A stretch of 64,000 nucleotides of DNA. Origin: Nitrosomonas communis (GTDB taxonomy: Bacteria > Pseudomonadota > Gammaproteobacteria > Burkholderiales > Nitrosomonadaceae). The number at the start of each line of letters is the position of its first letter. Positions within the stretch are counted from its first letter, which is position 1. The translations under genes were made by a program, and so were the position numbers. The stretch is from positions 3,286,001 to 3,350,000 of the forward strand of contig NZ_CP011451.1 in NCBI RefSeq assembly GCF_001007935.1, in the 5' to 3' direction. The notes beneath the pieces are model-generated. The model was not told the DNA's origin, searched no databases, and saw only the letters and a program-made list of their open reading frames with translations. Below, piece after piece: positions 8,485-17,888 of this stretch.

Positions 8485-9438
8485 TCAAAATAGCTGAGCG
8501 CAAATTACGTGATCCCAGGTGGGCGGTTGACCTACCACCGTAATCGATACATCGTCACCAAAGTTGACGATCAAGGTATCAGCCTGAATGGTGACATCTG
8601 TGACATGACTAGCGATCTCATCACGAGTCAAACCATACCCACTGAGATCCAGCCTATCGCCTTCCTGCCAAGCAAAGTTGTCAATTTCCCAGTCTCCCAT
8701 CCCCTGAAAAATAAAATTATCTGCCCCCTGCTCACCATGGCAAGGTTGATCTGGACGTGTGTCGACATTCCTCTGATAGTAATTTTTGTCTTGACCGCCT
8801 AGGTTACCTTGGCTATCGTTACCATTGACATCATTACCACCCTGGTCTTTATTACCTTCTTTGTTGCTGCCTTGATCTTTACTGCCAGGCCCACCACTCA
8901 TTCCACTAGATCCTAGGTTATCTTGGCTATCTTTACCACCAAGGTCATTACCGCCCTGATCTTTATTGCCTTCGTTTTTGCCGCCTTGGTCTTCACTGCC
9001 AAATCCACCACTCGTTCCATTGGATCCTAGGTTACCTTGGCTATCTTTACCACCAAGGTCATTACCGCCCTGATCTTTATTATTTTCGCCGTTGCTGCCT
9101 TGGTCTTTACTGCCAGGCCCACCACTCATTCCACCGGATTCATGAACATCATGTTTATGGCCATCATTTCCTTGCTGATCTTTTCCTTGCCCGTCATGTC
9201 CTTCTCGATCATATCCTGGTCGATCATATCCTTCTCGATCGTATCCTGGTCGGTCATATCCTTCTCGATCATACCCTGGTCGATCGTATCCTTTTTGATC
9301 ATACCCTGGTCGGTCATACCCTTCCCGATCATATCCTGGTCGATCATACCCTTCCCGATCATATCCTGGTCGATCATATCCTTTTTGATCATATCCTTGT
9401 GCATCATATTCTTTTTGCTGTTCATTGCCAGTACTCAT
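8485..9438 (-). CDS. RTX-like exoprotein with GYDxx repeats
   Basis: This 317-residue, glycine- and aspartate-rich protein is probably exported by a type I system. Residues 15-79 are thirteen consecutive pentapeptides of the form GYD(R/Q)(P/E/K), mostly alternating GYDRP and GYDRE. This makes a 15-bp DNA period with a 30-bp super-period. Residues 102-216 are three repeats of about 38 residues containing KDQGGND and KDSQ. The C-terminal part (GADNFIFQGMGD, then EGDRLDLSGYG and DTLIVNFGDDVSITVVG) resembles the C-terminal domain of serralysin/RTX proteins, which carries the secretion signal. There is no N-terminal signal peptide. A good site (AGGAGA) precedes the ATG. Its role is not known; surface or matrix binding is a guess. 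Confidence 0.7.
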   Translation of the reverse strand: MSTGNEQQKEYDAQGYDQKGYDRPGYDREGYDRPGYDREGYDRPGYDQKGYDRPGYDREGYDRPGYDREGYDRPGYDREGHDGQGKDQQGNDGHKHDVHESGGMSGGPGSKDQGSNGENNKDQGGNDLGGKDSQGNLGSNGTSGGFGSEDQGGKNEGNKDQGGNDLGGKDSQDNLGSSGMSGGPGSKDQGSNKEGNKDQGGNDVNGNDSQGNLGGQDKNYYQRNVDTRPDQPCHGEQGADNFIFQGMGDWEIDNFAWQEGDRLDLSGYGLTRDEIASHVTDVTIQADTLIVNFGDDVSITVVGQPPTWDHVICAQLF

Positions 9439-10272
9439 GATTATCTCCTATAATGAGCGGAATTCATGGGGTAAAAGCGTCCATAAAAATAAAGTACATC
9501 CTGTTTCTCAACAATACCCCTCCAGCGAGACATGCTTTAATAAACAGCCCAATTAACTTTATAGTAAAACCTTAAAAATAAGCTATGACCCTGATGAACA
9601 ATTGTTTTCTTTTAAGCATTGCCTGCTAAATAGATAAGCGGAATAAAGCAAGCGGACTGAAATGTGCCATAAAGTAAAGGTAAACACCGAGCTAATTAAT
9701 GCTCCAGCTTTATCTACGAGTATGCTATTAAAGATAAAATGTCATATCAATAATGCAATTGCATACATTTATATAATAATTAGGGTTTGTGTCTATATCC
9801 TATCAGACCAGTTTAGACAACTGAACTGATTGACCAAGAGATAGAAGATAGTTTTGGTTCATCGATAACCATAATAAGAGAGGAGCGATAGTGATAGAGA
9901 AAGATAACCAGAACCGTAGTGTTGAGAAACCGTGCGAGATATTCAACGCGCAACACACCGCAAAAAAATCCTGCACAACCCCCAGTCAGCCAAATAAGTA
10001 ACTAAGCCAGCGCCCCGTTTCACCTGACCGTGAAGAATCAATAGCGCGGCTAGGCTACTTGATGCGTTGGCAATTAGCTCACTAGTGAATGATAATTCCT
10101 TCCATTATCACGCTGTACTACGATCTTTTCTGATATGTTGCTAGTGGGTTCACTGTGATGGTTGCCATGTAGTCCTTTTTAGTATTGAGAAAAATTTCCT
10201 ACATAGAGCCTACACAAGCGTACTAAATGAAAAAAGCACTTAACACGATATCGGTTAAATGCTTGATTTGAT
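9439..10272. other. Long intergenic part of tRNA-adjacent island
   Basis: About 830 bp separate the RTX-like gene from tRNA-fMet. Apart from one possible 36-codon frame at 9891 I see no gene, RNA gene or obvious repeat. Confidence 0.45.
9891..10001 (+). CDS. Possible 36-aa small protein
   Basis: A GTG-initiated frame encodes 36 polar residues with two cysteines (EKPCEIFNAQHTAKKSC). A purine-rich site (AGAGAGGAG) sits about 5 bp before the start. There is no homology I can recall, and the frame is short enough to occur by chance. Confidence 0.2.
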   Translation: MIEKDNQNRSVEKPCEIFNAQHTAKKSCTTPSQPNK

Positions 10273-10349
<77 letters not shown>

Positions 10350-10508
10350 CCAGAACTGAGTAGATTAACAGGTAATGCCTATCCCGTCAAATCATAATGC
10401 TTTACTATTCGTTTGATAAGGCAATGATTGGATCAACACCCCAGCCCTTAGAATAGAATGATGCGCTCATATCTCTTATTAATTTAGTGATCGAGGCTAT
10501 TGCTCATA

Positions 10509-11381
10509 TCAATACTGTTGTAGTCGACGACTTGTCCAACGCTCCCGCTTGTATTTTTGCCAAGCCATCTCCTTTTTTAAGGTCACGTTAATAGCATCCA
10601 AAACACTATTTAAATTAACCGGTTGAGTTTTCTCCTCAGTATTTCCGCTCAAATTAACGTCCAAATGCAATTTTCCTCTCTGATAAAGAGACCAAATCTC
10701 GGAACCATAATCGGTATATGCCAGTTCTGGAGCAAACCGGCTTAAATAGGCAGTAATATTATTAACATCGCGTTTAAATATTCTTTGGGAATTGTAATTA
10801 TTTGCTGCAGAAATCGCCTGAGGGAAATCGATGATAACAGGACCTTGGTTACCGATTAACACATTGTATTCAGATAAATCACCATGAACGACATCATGGC
10901 AAAGCATACGGACAATCTGCCTGATTAAGAAATCATGATATATCCATGCCAGCGCAGGACTCAATGTCAAATCATTCAACCGGGGAGCAACATCACCATT
11001 GCTATCAGTAATCAGCTCCATTAATAATACCCCTTCAAAAAAATTATAATATTTTGGTGTTGGCACACCGACTGTAATCAGATGAGACATGGTATCTACT
11101 TCGGTACTTTGCCACGCTTCTTTCTGTGCCATACGACCAAAATGACTTCTCCTTTGAATCGCATGCAGAGATCTCCCTTTTCTAACCAATCTGCCCTTGG
11201 TATAGCTTACATTCTGGCGGAAATTTTGTTTGTTTGTTTCTTTATAAACTTTGGCACATAGGAGCTCGCTGCCACAACGCACAACGTACACCATCGCCTC
11301 TTTGCCACTCATAAGTTGGCAAATTACTGAATCAATCAGACCTTCTTCCACCAATGGCTCAATTCTTTTTGGGATTTTCAT
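10509..11381 (-). CDS. RIO-type serine protein kinase
   Basis: This 290-residue protein belongs to the RIO kinase family. The start of the domain has GKEAMVYVVRCGSELLCAKVYK with the nucleotide-binding lysine. The catalytic loop is VVHGDLSEYN (Asp and Asn), and the metal-binding motif is IIDFPQA in place of the DFG of ordinary kinases. In archaea and eukaryotes RIO kinases act in small-subunit ribosome maturation. The substrate in bacteria is not established. The C-terminal tail is basic (KYKRERWTSRR). It stands alone between tRNA-fMet and a small hypothetical gene. Confidence 0.88.
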   Translation of the reverse strand: MKIPKRIEPLVEEGLIDSVICQLMSGKEAMVYVVRCGSELLCAKVYKETNKQNFRQNVSYTKGRLVRKGRSLHAIQRRSHFGRMAQKEAWQSTEVDTMSHLITVGVPTPKYYNFFEGVLLMELITDSNGDVAPRLNDLTLSPALAWIYHDFLIRQIVRMLCHDVVHGDLSEYNVLIGNQGPVIIDFPQAISAANNYNSQRIFKRDVNNITAYLSRFAPELAYTDYGSEIWSLYQRGKLHLDVNLSGNTEEKTQPVNLNSVLDAINVTLKKEMAWQKYKRERWTSRRLQQY

Positions 11382-11500
11382 TAGCTCTTATGTAAACATG
11401 TCAATACAGCACATGTTTTCCATACTCCTGTCAAATAAATAATTCTCTCTACTTAACTGGTGAGAAATCACGTAGCTATTACCTCACCTTCCACTATTAA

Positions 11501-11710
11501 TTAATTCTGCTGAAACCTTGGTGACTTGCTTCGATGCCAGACCGTATCCTCGGGCGCAATATCAATATGTTTGACAATAACGAGGGCTTTACTCACGCTA
11601 TTCTGGTCTGTTGTTAATGACTGCTTTCTGGTTGCAGTAAACTTCATATGAAACTTATCCAGCAGAATCTGATACAAATTAATTACTTTATGTTTAAAAA
11701 ACATCTCCAT
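11501..11710 (-). CDS. Hypothetical 69-aa protein
   Basis: This small basic protein is predicted from an ATG preceded by CAAGGAG. A second ATG two codons on (11704) is an alternative start. It has no signal peptide or recognisable domain (FTATRKQSLTTDQNSVSKALVIVKHIDI, then a basic tail). It is divergent from the HD-GYP gene, with which it shares a 290-bp regulatory region. Function is unknown. Confidence 0.45.
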   Translation of the reverse strand: MEMFFKHKVINLYQILLDKFHMKFTATRKQSLTTDQNSVSKALVIVKHIDIAPEDTVWHRSKSPRFQQN

Positions 11711-11797
11711 CTCCTTGATTGCAGTTATTACTTGTTACGGTAATAATCAACCACGTGATTTGCATTGTAGAAAGAAAAAAACACTCTTGGAATGTGG

Positions 11798-11819
11798 CAA
11801 ATTGCCGCAGGGCAATTTG
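11798..11819. promoter_or_regulatory. Palindrome in divergent promoter region
   Basis: A perfect 9-bp inverted repeat with a 4-bp spacer (CAAATTGCC-GCAG-GGCAATTTG) lies between the divergent genes at 11501 and 11998. It could be an operator or a short hairpin. It is not followed by a T-run, so a terminator is less likely. Confidence 0.35.
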
Positions 11820-11997
11820 TCGCAGCCATTTATTTTTAGTTGACATAAAACAACCGCCCAAACAGTTGTCTTAATATAATAGAACTGCTTGATGACAAAA
11901 TTATTACCTTTTGATCCGTTATTCTCTTATGACATAATGGTTTACGCTGATAGAACCACAGCAGATTTCAAAGCCTGGTATCATAAGGAGTGCTGCT

Positions 11998-13140
11998 ATG
12001 ACTTCCAAGAAAGAGGATTTGTTTTCACATCAGGATGCACTCGCCCAATTGCATGAGAGCCAGCCCCTGTCTGCTAAATTAGATTTCTTACATCAATTGA
12101 TCCGTGAAGATTTTCCGTTTATCGACCGTCTAGCCATTGCCTTACTCGATGAGAAAACTGGCATACTGAAGACTTATATCCATAGCACTACCGGTAGCGA
12201 AAGCCCTTTAATTGCCTATGAGGCACCGCTTGATAGCGCCCCCTCATTACGCGAAATCATGCAGCATCGCCGTCCACGGATCGTACAAGACCTGGCAATT
12301 TTTAAGAAAGGTGCTCACCCACACACAGAGTTGATAGCAGCTAAAGGTTATAAAGCAAGCTATACCCTACCGCTTTACCAAAACGACGTTTTTGTTGGCT
12401 TCTTATTTTTCAATTCGTTTGAATCCCATCCATTTGTACTCGCCGTGCTACGCCAACTCGATATTTATGGCCATTTGGTCGCGCTTGTGGTCATCAATGA
12501 GCTAGCGACTATCCGTACCCTTCTGTCGGCAGTTAAAGCGGCCCGCAGCATGAAGCATTATCGCGATGTAGAAACAGGCTCACATATCGATCGGACTGCC
12601 CATTACTCACGTTTGATCGCACGTGAATTAGCCCCGCGCTATCATCTCAGTGATGAGCAAATCGAACATATCTTCATGTTTTCGCCTTTACATGATATTG
12701 GCAAAATCGGCATTCCTGACAGTATCTTGCGGAAACCAGCCAAACTGGATGAACGCGAATTCGATATCATGAAAACCCATCCGGAAAAAGGCCGGGAAAT
12801 CATTGATACTATTCTCACAGATTTTAATCTTGGCGCTTTTAGTGATGTCAATATCCTGCGTAATATCGCTGAATATCATCATGAAGCAATCGACGGCACA
12901 GGTTATCCTAAAAGTCTGAAGGGTGAAGAAATTCCCATTGAAGCCCGCATCAGCGCAGTGGCAGATATATTCGACGCATTAACTTCAAGTCGCGTCTATA
13001 AACCAGCCTGGTCGAATGAAGAAGCTTTCGCTATGCTACGACATTTAGCCGGTGATAAACTGGACCGGGATTGTGTCGATGCCTTGCTCAACAATATCGA
13101 TAAAATTCAGGCAATACAGCAACGTTTTCAGGATAATTAA
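11998..13140 (+). CDS. GAF/HD-GYP phosphodiesterase
   Basis: This 380-residue cytoplasmic protein probably degrades cyclic di-GMP. Residues of about 20-165 form a GAF-like sensor domain. Residues of about 185-365 form an HD-GYP domain with the metal-binding motifs [41 protein letters not shown] and [11 protein letters not shown]. The GYP signature is intact, with GTGYP where GSGYP is more common. An AAGGAG site precedes the ATG. It is followed by tex 75 bp downstream on the same strand and may share its transcript. The signal bound by the GAF domain is unknown. Confidence 0.9.
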   Translation: MTSKKEDLFSHQDALAQLHESQPLSAKLDFLHQLIREDFPFIDRLAIALLDEKTGILKTYIHSTTGSESPLIAYEAPLDSAPSLREIMQHRRPRIVQDLAIFKKGAHPHTELIAAKGYKASYTLPLYQNDVFVGFLFFNSFESHPFVLAVLRQLDIYGHLVALVVINELATIRTLLSAVKAARSMKHYRDVETGSHIDRTAHYSRLIARELAPRYHLSDEQIEHIFMFSPLHDIGKIGIPDSILRKPAKLDEREFDIMKTHPEKGREIIDTILTDFNLGAFSDVNILRNIAEYHHEAIDGTGYPKSLKGEEIPIEARISAVADIFDALTSSRVYKPAWSNEEAFAMLRHLAGDKLDRDCVDALLNNIDKIQAIQQRFQDN

Positions 13141-13214
13141 CGAAGCAAGTTCCAACCGAACAAAGCGTTATCAGTATACGCACAGCTTTTAACTTCCCCA
13201 GCAAAATAGAATCT

Positions 13215-15617
13215 ATGACCTCATCCATCACACAAACACTTTCAGATGAAACACAACAAAAAATCGTACAGCTTATTGCTAAGGAACTCAGCGTTGCTCC
13301 TTCGCAAGTAGCAGCGGCAATCAATCTGCTCGATAGCGGCGCAACCGTACCTTTCATTGCGCGTTATCGCAAAGAAGCAACCAATAATCTAGATGACACG
13401 CAACTGCGGGAAATTGAAGAACGTGTTCAGTATCTGCGCGAACTGGAAGATCGGCGCATGACGATCCTGGCTTCGATTGAGGAGCAAGGCAAACTTACCG
13501 ATGAACTGCGTCTTGCCATCGAACAAGCTGCAACGAAGCAACTGCTGGAAGATATTTATCTACCTTACAAACCCAAACGACGCACGCGTGCCCAAATCGC
13601 ACGTGAGGCAGGACTGGAGCCGCTAGCTGATGCGTTGTTGCACGATCCGACGCTCGTTCCCGAGCAGGAAGCAGCCAAATACATCAAAGTACAGCCAGCC
13701 GCTGAAGGAGTGGAAGCGATCAACATTCCAGACGTGAAAACCGCGCTCGAAGGCGCGCGTGATATTCTGGCTGAGCGTTTCGCCGAAACGGCTGAGCTAC
13801 TCGCTGCCCTGCGAAATAAACTCTGGAATGAAGGGATTGTGACTTCGAGGGTTGTAGCGGGTAAAGAAATGGCAGAAGAAGAAAAATTCCGTGACTATTA
13901 TGCCTATTCGGAGCCGATTCGCTCCATCCCTTCGCATCGAGCGCTGGCATTGTTTCGTGGCCGCGCCTTGGGTGTACTCAAAATTGTTCTCGGTCTGGAT
14001 GAAGCGGCTGAAACTATGGTACCGCATCCCTGTGTCGCCATGATCGCGGCTCATTTCGGCATTGAAAATCGCGGTAGAAATGTCGATAAATGGCTGGGGG
14101 ATGTCTGTCACTGGACATGGCGGGTCAAAGCACACCTGCATCTCAGCACCGAATTGTTGTTGCAATTGCGCGAAGCAGCCGAAGCGGAAGCCATCAAGAT
14201 TTTCAGCCGAAATCTGCGTGAATTAATGCTAGCCGCCCCGGCAGGTCCCAAGGCTGTACTCGGTCTTGACCCTGGCTACCGCACCGGCTGCAAAGTGGCG
14301 GTAGTCGATGCGACCGGGAAACTACTGGCAACAGACACGATTTATCCCCATCAGCCGCGCAATGACTGGCAGGGAGCCCTGGCCACCCTCACACAATTAG
14401 TGGTCCGCCATGGCGTTGAACTGATCTCAATTGGTAATGGCACTGCCAGTCGTGAAACGGACAAGCTGGCTGCCGAGGTCATCAAGCTGGTGGCAGAACA
14501 AAAACCAGAGCTTAAAGTAACCAAAATCGTCGTGAGCGAGGCCGGTGCCTCGGTCTATTCCGCTTCAGCTTTTGCCGCAGCCGAATTTCCAGATCTCGAT
14601 GTCAGTCTGCGCGGTGCCGTGTCCATTGCCCGGCGTTTGCAGGATCCATTGGCAGAGCTCGTCAAAATAGAACCCAAATCGATCGGTGTCGGCCAGTATC
14701 AACACGATGTCAACCAACGCGTCCTGGCGCGCTCGCTCGATGCCACTGTGGAAGACTGTGTTAACGCAGTCGGTGTGGACGTCAATACTGCATCAGCCCC
14801 CCTGCTGTCGCGGGTTTCCGGCTTGAACCGCATACTGGCTCAAAACATTGTGGAATATCGTGACACCCATGGCCCCTTCCCAAATCGTCAAACGATACGC
14901 AAGGTACCACGCGTCGGCGAAAAAACCTTCGAACAGGCAGCAGGCTTTTTGCGTATCAACGACGGCGACAACCCCTTGGATCGCTCGGCCGTGCACCCGG
15001 AAGCCTACCCTGTGGTCGAGCGCATCCTGGCGCGCCTGAAAAAAGGCATTGAACATGTCATGGGTCGACCGGAAGTGGTGAAAGAACTCTCCCCCAACGA
15101 ATTTACCGATGACACCTTTGGCCTGCCGACAGTTAAAGATATCCTGACTGAATTGGAAAAACCCGGTCGCGACCCACGCCCGGAATTCAAAACAGCCCTC
15201 TTTCAAGAGGGTATCGAGTCGTTCGCGGATTTACAACCCGGCATGATCCTCGAAGGGGTTGTAACTAATGTGGCTGCCTTTGGCGCTTTTGTCGATATCG
15301 GTGTGCATCAGGACGGCCTGGTGCATGTGTCCGCTTTGGCAAGCAAATTTGTCAAGGATCCCCATCAAATCGTCAAACCCGGCCAAATCGTTAAAGTGAA
15401 AATACTGGAGGTCGATGCCGCCCGGCAGCGTATCAGCCTGACCATGCGTCTGGAAGATAAAGCGGACATTCCCTCCCCTAGTGCCGACAACCGCGATCGC
15501 CGCCCTCATGAACAACGCAAACGGCAGTCACGTGAAGCACAGCAAAAGATCTCGCGCAGACCTGAGCCTGTTAGTGCGCTTGCATTAGCGCTGGCACGGG
15601 CTAAAGAGAAAAAGTAG
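13215..15617 (+). CDS. tex: Tex, S1-domain RNA-binding transcription factor
   Basis: This 800-residue protein matches Tex over its full length. The order is an N-terminal helical region ([21 protein letters not shown]), a YqgF-like nuclease fold ([18 protein letters not shown] at about 353-370), helix-hairpin-helix motifs (VGVDVNTAS, then [27 protein letters not shown]) and a C-terminal S1 domain ([21 protein letters not shown] at about 676). The tail is basic and rich in arginine. Tex is a nucleic-acid-binding factor affecting transcription. An integron cassette remnant begins about 90 bp after the stop. Confidence 0.96.
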   Translation: MTSSITQTLSDETQQKIVQLIAKELSVAPSQVAAAINLLDSGATVPFIARYRKEATNNLDDTQLREIEERVQYLRELEDRRMTILASIEEQGKLTDELRLAIEQAATKQLLEDIYLPYKPKRRTRAQIAREAGLEPLADALLHDPTLVPEQEAAKYIKVQPAAEGVEAINIPDVKTALEGARDILAERFAETAELLAALRNKLWNEGIVTSRVVAGKEMAEEEKFRDYYAYSEPIRSIPSHRALALFRGRALGVLKIVLGLDEAAETMVPHPCVAMIAAHFGIENRGRNVDKWLGDVCHWTWRVKAHLHLSTELLLQLREAAEAEAIKIFSRNLRELMLAAPAGPKAVLGLDPGYRTGCKVAVVDATGKLLATDTIYPHQPRNDWQGALATLTQLVVRHGVELISIGNGTASRETDKLAAEVIKLVAEQKPELKVTKIVVSEAGASVYSASAFAAAEFPDLDVSLRGAVSIARRLQDPLAELVKIEPKSIGVGQYQHDVNQRVLARSLDATVEDCVNAVGVDVNTASAPLLSRVSGLNRILAQNIVEYRDTHGPFPNRQTIRKVPRVGEKTFEQAAGFLRINDGDNPLDRSAVHPEAYPVVERILARLKKGIEHVMGRPEVVKELSPNEFTDDTFGLPTVKDILTELEKPGRDPRPEFKTALFQEGIESFADLQPGMILEGVVTNVAAFGAFVDIGVHQDGLVHVSALASKFVKDPHQIVKPGQIVKVKILEVDAARQRISLTMRLEDKADIPSPSADNRDRRPHEQRKRQSREAQQKISRRPEPVSALALALARAKEKK

Positions 15618-15707
15618 GCAAATACTTTTGTAAGATCACAGATTAAAGTCTTGCATTGCAGCAATCTTTGGGCTATTTTTCGGTTCGTTGAAATTAAGGA
15701 ATTTACA

Positions 15708-15818
15708 ATGACGAGATCGCTAAAAACAGACCATGGGCTAAATTGGGTTACATCACTCTACTATTTAGTTGGATTATTTATAAAGCACAAATCAGTTTCT
15801 GCGCGCGAAGTTCATTAA
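15708..15818 (+). CDS. Possible 36-aa ORF before the attC cluster
   Basis: A short frame starts at an ATG preceded by AAGGAAT and encodes 36 residues with a hydrophobic middle (NWVTSLYYLVGLFIKHK). It overlaps the remnant reading frame that ends in the first attC site. No family is recognised, and it may be the broken 5' end of a cassette gene. Confidence 0.25.
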   Translation: MTRSLKTDHGLNWVTSLYYLVGLFIKHKSVSAREVH

Positions 15819-15918
15819 AAGCAATCCACTGCCGAAAGACGCAGGTTTCTATGAGCTCTGGGTTTGGTTCGACAAGTTCCACGCAGCAGAAGCGGACACC
15901 AATGCGAACAGCATATAA
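15784..15918 (+). pseudogene. 3' remnant of an integron cassette gene
   Basis: An open frame without a start encodes about 44 residues (KSNPLPKDAGFYELWVWFDK, then HAAEADTNANSI) and stops inside the first attC site. That spacing is typical of the gene end in an integron cassette. The 5' part is missing or shifted out of frame. The family is not recognised. Confidence 0.45.
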
Positions 15919-15987
15919 CAGCGCCTTTGAGAGTGACCTCAGAAAGCGCTGCGCGCTTTTCTCGGTACCTCAAGGCGAGCGTTGGGC
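15913..15987 (+). other. Integron attC site 1
   Basis: A 75-bp imperfect palindrome whose left end contains TAACAGCGCCTTTGAG and whose right end is CTCAAGGCGAGCGTTGGGC. The arms pair with an unpaired extra base, and the inner arms (AGAAAGCG, CGCTTTTCT) pair as well. The GTTGGGC end fits the GTTRRRY consensus. The stop codon of the preceding remnant gene overlaps it. The left core is imperfect (ATATAAC). Confidence 0.75.
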
Positions 15988-16004
15988 CTGAACGAGAAAA
16001 TAAT

Positions 16005-16799
16005 ATGGCAACCTGCTTTGTTATTCAGCCGTTTGACGCTGGTAAGTTCGACAAGCGTTTCGAGCAGGTCTTTAAACCGGCAATCGAAGCAGCAGGACTC
16101 GAGGCCTACCGCGTAGATAAGGACCCAAGAGTAGATATTCCCATTGACGCAATTGAGGAGGGCATTCGCTCAGCAGCCGTTTGCCTCGCTGATATCACCA
16201 CAGATAACCCCAATGTTTGGTATGAACTCGGTTATGCGTTTGCGTCTGGTCGCCCGGTGGTTATGGTTTGCTCAGAAGAACGTACCGGTAAGAAATATCC
16301 TTTCGATATCCAACACCGCACAGTGATCTCGTACCTCGTCAAGGCGCCAGGTGACTTCGATAAACTCCGTGACACCCTTACTGAACGGATAAAGGCGCTC
16401 ATCGAACGAGGAGCCGCATTGGAAAAAATAGCGGAGTCAGAGCCGGTAGCAACTTTAGAAGGCCTATCTCAGCCTGAGTTGCTCCTTCTTGCATTGGTAG
16501 CCGGTGACGCATCTCTGCTAAGATCTAGCACCAGCCTCTACTCGGTAAGACGAAGTGCGGAGCAGTCTGGTTTGACTAACGTTGGTTTTTCTCTTGGTGT
16601 TCGTCGTCTTGTGTCAAAGCGATTTGTCGATCTTGGAGAGGACACCGACTACAATGGTGAGCCCTACGACATTATGATTATTACGGAAGTCGGTTGGTCT
16701 TGGATCGAATCGAACGAAAATCTGTTCGTGATTCATCGTCCCAAGAAGCACGCAACAGCTCCAGACGTAAAAGGGTTTGAGGATGATATCCCGTTCTAA
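16005..16799 (+). CDS. TIR-like/deoxyribosyltransferase-fold protein, winged-helix tail
   Basis: This 264-residue protein starts at the ATG at 16005, just inside a cassette bounded by two attC sites. Residues 1-130 have the fold of nucleoside 2-deoxyribosyltransferase or TIR-like effectors: CFVIQPFD, KRFEQVFKPAIEAAG, then CLADITTDNPNVWYELGYA with the conserved glutamate, and GRPVVMVCSEE. Residues of about 155-245 look like a winged helix (LSQPELLLLALVAGD, GVRRLVSKRFVDLG, IMIITEVGWSWIE). Such domains often cleave NAD-type nucleotides in phage defence, but activity here is inferred. The frame also stays open upstream across attC 1, which I reject as coding. It is the only intact cassette gene seen here. 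Confidence 0.75.
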   Translation: MATCFVIQPFDAGKFDKRFEQVFKPAIEAAGLEAYRVDKDPRVDIPIDAIEEGIRSAAVCLADITTDNPNVWYELGYAFASGRPVVMVCSEERTGKKYPFDIQHRTVISYLVKAPGDFDKLRDTLTERIKALIERGAALEKIAESEPVATLEGLSQPELLLLALVAGDASLLRSSTSLYSVRRSAEQSGLTNVGFSLGVRRLVSKRFVDLGEDTDYNGEPYDIMIITEVGWSWIESNENLFVIHRPKKHATAPDVKGFEDDIPF

Positions 16800-16804
16800 G
16801 AGCA

Positions 16805-16871
16805 GCCCAACAACCGCTTTCAACCGACGCCGAAGCTTTCGCAACGTCGCTGCTGAAGCAGGGTGTTAGGC
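16805..16871 (+). other. Integron attC site 2
   Basis: A 67-bp imperfect palindrome beginning GCCCAAC and ending GTTAGGC, both matching the attC core consensus. Outer arms AACAACCGCTTTCA and TGAAGCAGGGTGTT pair imperfectly, and the inner CGACG/CGTCG arms pair. It begins 5 bp after the stop of the TIR-like gene, as expected for a cassette. Confidence 0.82.
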
Positions 16872-16904
16872 ATTTCGTCACCCTGCAACCAAAGGAGTAA
16901 ATTT

Positions 16905-17110
16905 ATGGAATTATCGGCCGTTTTAAGCCTTGTCCCGGAAGGGGATATGTCGCATTCAACCCTGACACCGGCACGGCTACGCAAGGCGAAACCGCAGAAG
17001 AAGCTTTAGCCAATCTGTGCGAGGCAACAGAGCTATATTTCGAAGAATTTCCCCTTGTTGTTTCAGGTCGACCATTGCTGACTACGTTCGAAGTGCCAGA
17101 AAATGTCTAA
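16905..17110 (+). pseudogene. hicB: HicB antitoxin, frameshifted
   Basis: After attC 2 and an AAAGGAG site, an ATG begins a HicB-like antitoxin. The typical string YVAFNPDTGTATQGET, then AEEALANLCEATELYFEEFP is present, but a missing base in the G-run at about 16939 puts the first 13 codons in another frame. HicB normally neutralises and represses HicA. This copy could not be translated as one protein without the lost base. Confidence 0.7.
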
Positions 17111-17325
17111 ATTACCGGTTGTATCTGGTGCCGAGGTCGTGCAGGCCTTGGAACGACTCGGCTTCGTCGTCGCCCGTCAACGTGCTAGCCACATAGCCAT
17201 GCGTCGCGGTTTGTCTGGCTGCGTTATTCCCAACCATTGAGAGTTGAAGATTGGTACGCTGGCTAGCTTGCTCAAGGCAGGCGGGCGTTTCCACCGAAGA
17301 GTTTGTTGAAGCCCTTCATGCCTAG
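17103..17325 (+). pseudogene. hicA: HicA toxin, nonsense and frameshift
   Basis: This overlaps the hicB stop by 8 bases, the usual coupling of such pairs. The start reads MSKLPVVSGAEVVQALERLG and contains the HicA RNase pattern with its histidine (ASHIAMRRG), though the preceding glycine is alanine. A TGA at codon 46 replaces the expected arginine in PNHREL, and one extra base near 17277 shifts the last part (AGVSTEEFVEALHA). The toxin is therefore dead. Confidence 0.7.
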
Positions 17326-17888
17326 CCTGCACTTCCGTAACCTGAAATAGTGGAAAAGGTGTCAATAAGTACCAGTTATTAAGCGACCCTGAAATTTAGA
17401 CAGAACCGTATTCGATCTGGCAGTCGATCTGCCAGCGTTGAGGCAGAGCAGCAGGTTCGGATCGAATGCGTTTCATCAAAATGAATTATCACATATACCC
17501 TATAAATCAGGTATTTTCTGCAGGATAAGTTGTTGTGATAGAACCAAGCTTGTGTTTAGATTTATTTGTAAGCAAGCTGAAGTAATATAATATTTTGTTT
17601 ATTTTAAGTGTCTTATGTCTAAATTACTCACTAAGTGAAATCGACGACATAATCTACGCTATTTTTACCTCAATACAAGTAAAGTTAGATCTCATGAAGG
17701 GGTTTTCATGCTAGGCGGTGTTCTCTTTTGTGTACATTTGTCAGTAGACACAAATTTTCTCGCTATAAGGCCTTCAGACTTAATGGGAATAAAAAAAACA
17801 CAACTCTATATTCTCTTTAATATTGACGACTCGGTGCTAACAGTAATTAAAAGTGTCAAAACTACAAAAGCTTCTTAAAGATTAGGCT
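17326..17888. other. Long intergenic region before SNF2 gene
   Basis: About 560 bp with no convincing gene. A near-palindromic pair (CGTATTCGATC at 17408 and GATCGAATGCG at about 17461) may be the edge of an eroded mobile element. The rest is A/T-rich and presumably carries the promoter of the following helicase gene. No third attC site is evident. Confidence 0.4.

Noticed and set aside
9190..9400. Regular 30-bp direct repeats resembling a CRISPR array
   Set aside because: There are no unique spacers. The repeats are contiguous and are fully explained by the GYDRP/GYDRE coding array on the minus strand.
9037..9453. Hydrophobic plus-strand frame of 138 codons over the repeat gene
   Set aside because: It is the reverse reading of the low-complexity repeats, with no start context. 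The minus-strand gene has a good ribosome-binding site and an RTX-like end.
11790..11815. Sigma-54-like promoter (TGGCA...GCA)
   Set aside because: The spacing between the GG and GC elements is one base too short, and the bases are part of a perfect palindrome.
15864..16004. Upstream extension of the TIR-like gene to 311 residues
   Set aside because: The extension would translate the attC site. The residues before MATCFVIQPFD have no family similarity.
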